NCBI GenBank assembly: GCA_934371505.1
Contig: CAKRNW010000064.1
Span: forward strand, 1 to 13,246
Direction of reading: 5' to 3'
Source: an uncultured Lachnospiraceae bacterium
GTDB taxonomy: Bacteria; Bacillota; Clostridia; Lachnospirales; Lachnospiraceae
Length of the DNA stretch: 13,246 nt
A model generated the notes under the pieces. It made no database searches and had not been told where the DNA came from. It was given only the letters and a program-made list of their open reading frames with translations. The first letter of the stretch is position 1, and every line of letters starts with the position of its first letter. Below are positions 7,618 through 13,246 of the stretch, piece after piece. The position numbers and the translations under genes are program-made.

Positions 7618-8553
7618 TTATTGTCCTTTTCCAATCGCTTCTCTCACTACATACTGGGGAGAATTGTTGAGACTAATATAAATTCTGCCAATATACTCAC
7701 CAACCAGTCCCAGCATAATCATCAGCATTCCTCCGATAAACAGGATGGCTGCCATAATAGAGCTGAAGCCAAGAAGGATATTCGGATCCACCAGCTTCCG
7801 TATGATGGTATAAATCCCGTAAATAAAACCTACAAAGGCGCTGGCAACGCCTACTGCTGTGGCAGCCCGAAGAGGCACGACTGAAAATGCAGTAAAGCCG
7901 TTAAACCACAATCCCAGTAATTTTTTCAGGGTATAGCCTGAGGTTCCAACCTCCCGTTCCCTGTGATGCACCGGCACATTGACAATATTTTTTGTTGCTC
8001 TGAGAAGTAATCCGGGGAGATAGGGATAGCTGTTACTGTATTGCAACATGCTGTCCGCCACAAAGCGTTTTACTGCAAAATAACTGGAGACAAATAATTC
8101 CCTGGGTTTACGGAGCATGATATGCATCATGCACTCGTTCACCTTGCTTCCCCAGTTGCGAAAGTGGGAATGCATCTTGTGATCATAGCTGGCCATCGCC
8201 ACATCTGCACCGGATGCAATTGCATCCAGTAATTTTTCCACTTCATTGGCAGGAGTCTGCCCATCATCATCCAGGAATACACATATATCGCCTGTTGCAT
8301 AATGTAATCCTGCCATGATGGCGGAATGTTGTCCGAAATTTCTGGCCAGGTTAATGCCGATAAGATTATCATATTGCCCACATAGCTGTCGAATGATTTG
8401 AAAGGTATCGTCCGGCGAACAGTCATTCACCAGAATGATTTCAAACGTATAACCGGGAAGCTGTCCCATCGTTTGCGTAATTTCTTCCACAACTCCTGTG
8501 ATCGTCTGTTCCGACCGATAACAGGGAATTACAAAACTGACGCTTGTACACAT
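7618..8553 (-). CDS. GtrB/ArnC/DPM1-type polyprenyl-phosphate glycosyltransferase (GT2)
   Basis: A 311-residue GT2 enzyme expected to transfer a sugar from a nucleotide sugar to polyprenyl phosphate on the inner membrane face. The N-terminal GT-A domain shows SFVIPCYRSE (6-15), VNDCSPDDT (42-50), ARNFGQHSAIMAGL (70-83) and the metal-binding DDD at 95-97 followed by GQTP, all characteristic of the GtrB/ArnC/DPM1 group. REREVGTSGYTLKKL, roughly residues 198-212, is the interface motif just before the membrane part. Two C-terminal hydrophobic helices (about 228-250 and 266-288) match the GtrB arrangement, and total length is normal. Start: AGAGGAA lies just upstream of ATG 8553, inside the end of the preceding gene, with a gap of only 5 bases. 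Its neighbours on both sides are GT-C-like membrane proteins, the usual users of polyprenyl-phosphate sugars. The sugar is not determined by the sequence; dTDP-Fuc4N from the WecE-like gene is one possibility, and UDP-Glc or UDP-GlcNAc are equally plausible. Confidence 0.92.
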   Translation of the reverse strand: MCTSVSFVIPCYRSEQTITGVVEEITQTMGQLPGYTFEIILVNDCSPDDTFQIIRQLCGQYDNLIGINLARNFGQHSAIMAGLHYATGDICVFLDDDGQTPANEVEKLLDAIASGADVAMASYDHKMHSHFRNWGSKVNECMMHIMLRKPRELFVSSYFAVKRFVADSMLQYSNSYPYLPGLLLRATKNIVNVPVHHREREVGTSGYTLKKLLGLWFNGFTAFSVVPLRAATAVGVASAFVGFIYGIYTIIRKLVDPNILLGFSSIMAAILFIGGMLMIMLGLVGEYIGRIYISLNNSPQYVVREAIGKGQ

Positions 8554-8558
8554 GCTGT

Positions 8559-10418
8559 CTATTCCTCTTTTTGGTTTATTGTCTCGATATGATACACATT
8601 GAATAAGTTTTCGCCCTCTGAACCAAACTGGTCAGTGAGAACAGCCTGAGCTGAAATCTCCCGGGATTCATAAAAGCTGTTTAGCCAGCTAATATCATGG
8701 GATGCGTAGTCAATCAGGTAAGCGTGGGAAGAATCCACGAATCCTTCCGCTACCTGGGGAAGCTCTCTTCCTTCAAACGCAGACAGTCCATACTTTGCCA
8801 GTTTTTTCTCTTCCGCAGGGCTCTTGGATGCCCAGCCTCCCAGATAATCATAATTTTTCAGGCGGTTTCTATCCTGATTCCAAACCGGCTCCGAATACTT
8901 TACCGTAGAATAAATATCCAAAAAGTAGAGATTGTCTTTATGTTCTTCACAGTATTGCTGCAGCTGTGTCCATTCTGTATTCGTCTGACAACGATTCGCC
9001 TTATCTTCTTTTACCCGGGTTATGCCTCCCGGAAGATGAATCAATAATGCCAGGCATAGAATCACGGCGACTCCCAGAGATACGCCCAGATCCAGCCAGC
9101 TATTCTGCTGACTCCGCTTCAGCTGATCCTCTCTGGTTAATAATTGTGTGATGGGTTGTTTCCTGTCCGCCAGATGCTGTGCCAGCAGGTACATCAGACA
9201 GCAGAATTCTACCAGGAGAAGTCCCCAGGTGATTCGATCCGGATAGCGTCCCCGCAGGATGAGATACATCCACAGTGCGCTCCGGATGCCCAATAACAGC
9301 GGAAGTTTCCACAGAAATCCCCATTGCCTGTCAAGAATTCCCAGTGCTGCCACAAGGAAATAGCACAGGGCAAGAACAGGAAGGATGCTTCCTCCTTTAT
9401 GACCGGCACTCCAGTACCCATACTCTGTCAAAGCCTGTCTCAGTGATACCCTGAAATAGCCGATCTTCAATTGCTGCCTGTCATAGGCCACAATCTGATT
9501 CATCAGTTCCGCATCCACCTTGGGACTCAGCAGATAATTATAGTTTTCCAACAGAACCTGTTCTGATTCATCCAGTCCAATACCGGTATAAAAATCTGCA
9601 TTGGTATCATAATCCGGAATTCCATAAAAATCGTATAAATCCGTCCTGGCATCAAACAGCTGCCGGAACTCTTTCCAGGAGCTTCCACTGTAAGCCAGCT
9701 GATCCACGCCCCAAGCCAGAAGCAGGGAGAGAATGGTAACCGCCAGGAATCCACCATACCGGTATAAATTATCCTTTTCAGAAAAGGTTCGCTTATCCAC
9801 CTTGTCCCGGTGGGTCCAATAAGCAAAACCTACAAATGCAAGGAAAGGGCTCAACAGCAGAAACATCTCTGTGCGCAGGCAGAAGGCCAGCACCAGCAAT
9901 AGGATGGTTGCTATATTATGTTTCAGAAATTCTCCCACAGACAGCTGCGTTTCCGTGGTCACAAACAGAAACAGTGCCGCACCCACAAGAAACGCGCAGG
10001 TCATGGAATACTGAAGGTTCACCAGTGCATAGGAAAAATATGCCAGGATAAACAGTGTTTCCGTCACCAGTAAAGAGAGTTTGGGAACCGTCCTCTGCAC
10101 CAGTTTTAGGGTGCGGTCAAAAATCAGAAAGCAGGAGGCATACTGGGCAAGGATCAGGAGCATTCCATACCAGGGAAGCATCCTGAAAATCCGATAAAAG
10201 AACGCAACAATGACACCTAGGGGATAAAGTATCTGGATACAATATCCGCTGGGTGTCCCTGTATAGCTTCCCGATAATAAATCCTTGATCATGATATCAT
10301 CGTTCAGTTCGTAATGATATCCAAACAGACAGGTCAGAAGGATGACAAGAAACAGAGTTGTAATGGCTGCTGTAAGGAGTTCCTGCCACCTTGCCCATCT
10401 CTTCCCGTCTATTCTCAT
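8559..10418 (-). CDS. Polytopic membrane protein, putative GT-C-like glycosyltransferase of uncharacterised family
   Basis: A 619-residue membrane protein that I do not match to a named family. After the first helix (about 15-33) comes YELNDDIMIKDLLSGSYTGTP (in part at 36-56) with N39-D40-D41, a placement of acidic residues like that of GT-C enzymes. About ten helices follow, with a large polar outer loop at about 243-345. RGRYPDRI (389-396) precedes another helix, and a soluble tail of about 150 residues (from 466) ends the protein. The layout (acidic first loop, many helices, soluble C-terminal domain) matches the first gene of the window and the GT39-like protein, so a sugar transferase using polyprenyl-phosphate sugar is inferred. 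Start: an in-frame ATG at 10499 would overlap the aminotransferase by 85 bases. ATG 10418 overlaps its stop in an ATGA arrangement and has AAGGAG at 10430-10435, 11 bases upstream, so it is preferred. Confidence 0.8.
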   Translation of the reverse strand: MRIDGKRWARWQELLTAAITTLFLVILLTCLFGYHYELNDDIMIKDLLSGSYTGTPSGYCIQILYPLGVIVAFFYRIFRMLPWYGMLLILAQYASCFLIFDRTLKLVQRTVPKLSLLVTETLFILAYFSYALVNLQYSMTCAFLVGAALFLFVTTETQLSVGEFLKHNIATILLLVLAFCLRTEMFLLLSPFLAFVGFAYWTHRDKVDKRTFSEKDNLYRYGGFLAVTILSLLLAWGVDQLAYSGSSWKEFRQLFDARTDLYDFYGIPDYDTNADFYTGIGLDESEQVLLENYNYLLSPKVDAELMNQIVAYDRQQLKIGYFRVSLRQALTEYGYWSAGHKGGSILPVLALCYFLVAALGILDRQWGFLWKLPLLLGIRSALWMYLILRGRYPDRITWGLLLVEFCCLMYLLAQHLADRKQPITQLLTREDQLKRSQQNSWLDLGVSLGVAVILCLALLIHLPGGITRVKEDKANRCQTNTEWTQLQQYCEEHKDNLYFLDIYSTVKYSEPVWNQDRNRLKNYDYLGGWASKSPAEEKKLAKYGLSAFEGRELPQVAEGFVDSSHAYLIDYASHDISWLNSFYESREISAQAVLTDQFGSEGENLFNVYHIETINQKEE

Positions 10419-11545
10419 CCCTGATAAAACTCCTTCACTTTTGAGGCAATATAATCTACCTGTTCCAGCTCCAATGAATAAAACAGAGGCAGACGGCATA
10501 ACCGCTCACTCTCTTTGGTGGTGTATTTATCTTCCCCATGAAACTCGCCGAACTTTATTCCCGCCGGTGCCGTATGAAGGGGAATATAATGGAATACCGG
10601 CCAAATCTCATTTTCTCTCAGGAAATCAATGAGTCCGGTACGCTCCTCCAGGTCTTTCGCTTTGATATAAAACATGTGGGCATTGTGTACACAGCCTTCG
10701 GGAACCGTGGGAAGTTCAATACAGCCCTGTTCTTTTAAGGGCTGCAATAATTCCCAATACCGGTTCCAGATGGAACGACGTTTCTCATTGATTTCCTCTG
10801 CCAGCTCCAGCTGTGCCCACAGATAAGCGGCATTCATATCACTGGGCAGATAGGAAGAGCCATAGTTTACCCAGGTGTATTTATCAATCTGTCCCCGATA
10901 AAATTTGGAGCGGTTGGTTCCCTTTTCCCGGATAATCTCCGCCTCCTCCACATATTGGGGGTCTTTGATGAGAAGGGCTCCGCCTTCTCCCATACTGTAA
11001 TTTTTGGTCTCATGAAAGCTGAAGCAGCCAAAATCCCCGATCGCCCCCAGAGCCTGTCCTTTGTAGGTTGACATAATGCCCTGCGCCGCATCCTCAATTA
11101 CCAGAAGATGATGGCGTTTTGCGATGTCCATAATGGTGTCCATCTCGCAGGCTACCCCGGCATAGTGTACCGGAACAATGGCTTTGGTCCGGGGAGTGAT
11201 GGCATCCTCAATCAGTGTCTCATCAATATTCATGGTGTCGGGACGGATATCCACGAAGACCGGCTTCGCTCCCCGCAGAACAAAGGCATCTGCCGTAGAC
11301 ACAAAGGTGTAGGACGGCATAATGACCTCATCCCCCTCTTTCACATCCGCCAGCAAGGCTGCCAACTCTGTGGCATGGGTACAGGAGGTGGTAAGAAGAC
11401 ACTTGGCTGTCCCGGTCTTCTGTTCAATCCACTCCGAACATTTTTTCGTATAAGGTCCGTCACCGCAGATTTTCTGGTTTTCTACTGCCTGACGGATATA
11501 GTTCATTTCTTTTCCCGTAAAAGGAGGAATATTAAAAGGAATCAT
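10415..11545 (-). CDS. wecE: WecE/RffA-type dTDP-4-amino-4,6-dideoxygalactose transaminase (DegT/DnrJ/EryC1 family)
   Basis: A 376-residue PLP-dependent aminotransferase, the same length as E. coli WecE. WecE converts dTDP-4-keto-6-deoxyglucose and glutamate to dTDP-4-amino-4,6-dideoxygalactose (dTDP-Fuc4N). The opening MIPFNIPPFTGKE resembles the E. coli start. Further marks are TSCTHATELAALL (53-65), PSYTFVSTADAF (77-88), PVHYAGVACEMD (125-136), IEDAAQG (150-156, PLP-ring Asp152), SFHETKNYS with the Schiff-base Lys at 181, the same number as in E. coli, and HYIPLHTAPAG (319-329). It is clearly a different branch from the PglE-like enzyme further along the operon. Start: AGAGGAGAA lies about 8 bases before ATG 11545, and the preceding gene ends 18 bases upstream. 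The substrate-making genes (rmlA/rmlB) are not in the window. Product stereochemistry is inferred from similarity; a related 4-amino sugar is the main alternative. Confidence 0.93.
   Translation of the reverse strand: MIPFNIPPFTGKEMNYIRQAVENQKICGDGPYTKKCSEWIEQKTGTAKCLLTTSCTHATELAALLADVKEGDEVIMPSYTFVSTADAFVLRGAKPVFVDIRPDTMNIDETLIEDAITPRTKAIVPVHYAGVACEMDTIMDIAKRHHLLVIEDAAQGIMSTYKGQALGAIGDFGCFSFHETKNYSMGEGGALLIKDPQYVEEAEIIREKGTNRSKFYRGQIDKYTWVNYGSSYLPSDMNAAYLWAQLELAEEINEKRRSIWNRYWELLQPLKEQGCIELPTVPEGCVHNAHMFYIKAKDLEERTGLIDFLRENEIWPVFHYIPLHTAPAGIKFGEFHGEDKYTTKESERLCRLPLFYSLELEQVDYIASKVKEFYQG
10430..10435 (-). promoter_or_regulatory. Ribosome binding site deciding the start of the 8559-10418 gene
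   Basis: The minus strand reads AAGGAG 11 bases before ATG 10418, inside the last codons of the aminotransferase gene. The start and the upstream stop overlap as ATGA, the usual coupling arrangement. This makes the longer start at 10499 unlikely. Confidence 0.75.
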
Positions 11546-11563
11546 AGGTCATTCTCCTCTTTC

Positions 11564-13246
11564 TCACTGATAAATTGCAAACATTTCATCGGAATAGGTA
11601 CATACATACTTTTCCTTTCCAAGGAACTCCTGAATTGCCTGCATTTTTTCAAGCATTGGTTCTTTCTGGGTCACCCGATCCATTGCCACTATAAACAATG
11701 GTCTCTCATCTTCGCTCATTCCACGAAGGGCATTTAAATCTCTGGTAAAAGCTTCCCATTCATAGGACTCCAAATCCGGCCACAGCATGGAAATGGCAGG
11801 TGTCTGATCCAGATAATAACAGAGTGCCGGAATATTTCCGTACAGGTAGAGAGATTTCTCCTGCAATTTCTGCTCTTCCAGGTATCCGGAAAGTTCTTCC
11901 AGATTCCGGGCTTTGTTCGCTGTTGTATAAATCCCTCTTAGTATACCATTATTTTCAATTTTTGTATTCCTTTTTTCTGCAGAGCTGCTGTCGCCGAACA
12001 CATAACAGTTCTGAAAGGCGAAGGTCTGCCAGGTAACGCAGCCCAGAAAGAAAACCACCATCGCGGTTACCGGGAAGCGGACAGCCTGTCTCCAGGCATT
12101 GGTATTTCCTGCTTTTACCAGTGTGCCGCAGTAATGAGCCAGTAAGGACACAGTCACCGGAGCTGCAAGGAACAGGTTGTTTATGGTGGCATAGGCGTGA
12201 TTGTTGGTTCCCAGGGGTGCAATCAGCAAGGTGATAAGCACAAATGCTGACAGCAGCTGCAGATTTCTATCCTCCTTTTCCCTGAAGAGGCAGATTGCGT
12301 TGACCACATAGGCCATTACCACGAACATCACTGCAAAATACCAGAGAGCGCCATCGGAATAATAGTCCGTATTGAGAATCCGTCTTCCCCAGAAAAAACG
12401 GAGAAGAACCAGCAGCCCAGCCAGAAAGACAAGTATTTTAACGGCTTTCGCCTTTCCTGCTCCACCAATGCAAAACAGGATCGTCCCTGCCAGTACCCCT
12501 GCCGCCATCAGTAACAGCCAGGGCAGCTGTGCCAGATAATCTCTCCAGGCATCCAGAACCATGGAGGCGGCGGAATAGCTTTCCGAAGTTCCGCTCATGG
12601 AAAACAGATTGCCAACGGTTTGCAGATAGTGGGGAATTCCGCAGGTGAGGGCGATTCCTGTAAGTACCAGTCCCATCCCGATGGCATAGCCCAGGATGCA
12701 CCACAGTGTAGGTTGGAGACAGGCTTCAAACCAGGTTTTCCCTGTCTCACCTCTGTCCTTCCGCCTGCAGATCACATCATACCACACTGCCAGGATAAAA
12801 GCCATTTCCGTGAGATTGGAAAACCGCACAAAGACATTGATGCCAAGCAAAGCCCCTGCAATCACCAGCCAGGAATTTTTCTCTCTGGTTAATCCCAGAT
12901 AAAGGGCTCCCAGTGCCAGCAGAATCACATAATAGGTGAGATAATTATACAAAATGGTTGCCGGACACCAGCAGGTTCCCAGGGCAATTACTTCCCCTAA
13001 AAAGACACACCATGCAGGGAATTTCCGTTTTAATACCAGATAAACGGCTGCTGCCGTGATTCCCAGCAACAGTGAGGTATACACATTGAGTCCCAGCAGC
13101 GTTCCCCCACCGGGCAGTCTGGTCAGTCCATATCCCAACAGATTCGCCAAAAGCATCGCCAGTGTCCAGTAGCCATCCCACTGAAACATGAAGCGGTAGG
13201 TTCCGATATTATAGCCGGTATCCGCCAGATCCACTCCCTGATTCAC
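11564..13246 (-). CDS. Polytopic membrane protein, putative GT-C-like glycosyltransferase, 5' end cut by window edge
   Basis: The open frame runs off the right edge; the GTG at the very end is probably an internal Val codon, not a start. The visible 560 residues begin with a polar loop containing GVDLADTGYNIG, whose Asp residues resemble the first outer loop of GT-C glycosyltransferases, so roughly one leading helix is likely missing. About 12 hydrophobic helices follow, with FVRFSN after the fifth and TNNHAYATINN between the later ones. A soluble C-terminal part of about 140 residues follows, from the stretch after QNCYVFGDSS. This layout parallels the gene at 8559-10418 although the sequences are not obviously alike. 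I do not recognise a named family. A polyprenyl-phosphate-sugar-dependent transferase is inferred from layout and from the GtrB-like neighbour. The gene ends 18 bases before the WecE-like gene. Confidence 0.75.
   Translation of the reverse strand: MNQGVDLADTGYNIGTYRFMFQWDGYWTLAMLLANLLGYGLTRLPGGGTLLGLNVYTSLLLGITAAAVYLVLKRKFPAWCVFLGEVIALGTCWCPATILYNYLTYYVILLALGALYLGLTREKNSWLVIAGALLGINVFVRFSNLTEMAFILAVWYDVICRRKDRGETGKTWFEACLQPTLWCILGYAIGMGLVLTGIALTCGIPHYLQTVGNLFSMSGTSESYSAASMVLDAWRDYLAQLPWLLLMAAGVLAGTILFCIGGAGKAKAVKILVFLAGLLVLLRFFWGRRILNTDYYSDGALWYFAVMFVVMAYVVNAICLFREKEDRNLQLLSAFVLITLLIAPLGTNNHAYATINNLFLAAPVTVSLLAHYCGTLVKAGNTNAWRQAVRFPVTAMVVFFLGCVTWQTFAFQNCYVFGDSSSAEKRNTKIENNGILRGIYTTANKARNLEELSGYLEEQKLQEKSLYLYGNIPALCYYLDQTPAISMLWPDLESYEWEAFTRDLNALRGMSEDERPLFIVAMDRVTQKEPMLEKMQAIQEFLGKEKYVCTYSDEMFAIYQ

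Larger units (their letters stand above)
1..13246 (-). other. Single polycistronic glycan biosynthesis transcription unit (part)
   Basis: All nine genes point the same way. Junction spacings in transcription order are 18 bases, ATGA overlap, 5 bases, 0 bases, an overlap of about 35, 3 bases, 8-base overlap and 28 bases. No stretch over 28 bases lacks a gene, and I see no hairpin-plus-T-run terminator or sigma-A promoter at any junction. A single transcript reading through the whole window, with its promoter to the right and terminator to the left, is inferred. Confidence 0.75.

Noticed and set aside
10419..10499. An extended N-terminus for the 619-residue membrane protein starting at ATG 10499
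   Set aside because: It would overlap the aminotransferase by 85 bases, and the added 27 residues do not resemble a typical start; the ATGA junction with AAGGAG at 10430-10435 is better.
11108..11737. A 209-codon plus-strand open frame across the junction of the first two genes
   Set aside because: It is antisense to both the WecE-like gene and the end of the upstream membrane protein gene, with no domain signature.
13244..13246. GTG at the right edge as the start of the first gene
   Set aside because: The protein would begin in the middle of an outer loop without its first membrane helix, so the true start is very likely beyond the window.

Overview
The window is one densely packed block of a cell-surface glycan biosynthesis locus. 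All nine genes lie on the minus strand, so the transcription order runs from high to low coordinates. Low-to-moderate GC, strong AGGAG-type ribosome sites, and glycan proteins that resemble Campylobacter Pgl enzymes and polytopic membrane proteins common in gut Firmicutes suggest an anaerobic clostridium, most likely Lachnospiraceae. The organism is an inference; there is no rRNA or species marker here.

In transcription order: (1) a polytopic membrane protein, cut by the right window edge (to 11564); (2) a WecE/RffA-type dTDP-4-keto-6-deoxyhexose 4-aminotransferase (10415-11545); (3) a 619-residue polytopic protein with a GT-C-like acidic motif (8559-10418); (4) a GtrB/ArnC-type polyprenyl-phosphate glycosyltransferase (7618-8553); (5) an ArnT/PMT-like GT39-type membrane glycosyltransferase (6214-7617); (6) a Wzy/WaaL-type O-antigen polymerase or ligase with an extra extracytoplasmic domain near its N-terminus (3783-about 6248); (7) a membrane-bound PglF/WbpM-type UDP-GlcNAc 4,6-dehydratase (1899-3779); (8) a PglE-type UDP-4-keto-sugar aminotransferase (623-1906); (9) a PglC-type phosphoglycosyl transferase, cut by the left window edge (1-594).

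Two functional modules can be read. The PglF-PglE-PglC module should make UDP-4-amino-4,6-dideoxy-GlcNAc (the bacillosamine precursor) and transfer a bacillosamine-type phospho-sugar to undecaprenyl phosphate as the first sugar of a lipid-linked glycan. The acetyltransferase PglD would be expected just beyond the left edge. The upstream module (WecE, GtrB-like enzyme and up to three GT-C-like membrane proteins) resembles in logic the Arn and Gtr systems, in which a sugar is loaded on polyprenyl phosphate and added outside the membrane. The polymerase/ligase protein sits between the two modules.

No intergenic gap exceeds 28 bases and several genes touch or overlap, so this is almost certainly one transcription unit whose promoter and terminator lie outside the window. 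No RNA genes, mobile elements, CRISPR arrays, internal promoters or terminators were found.
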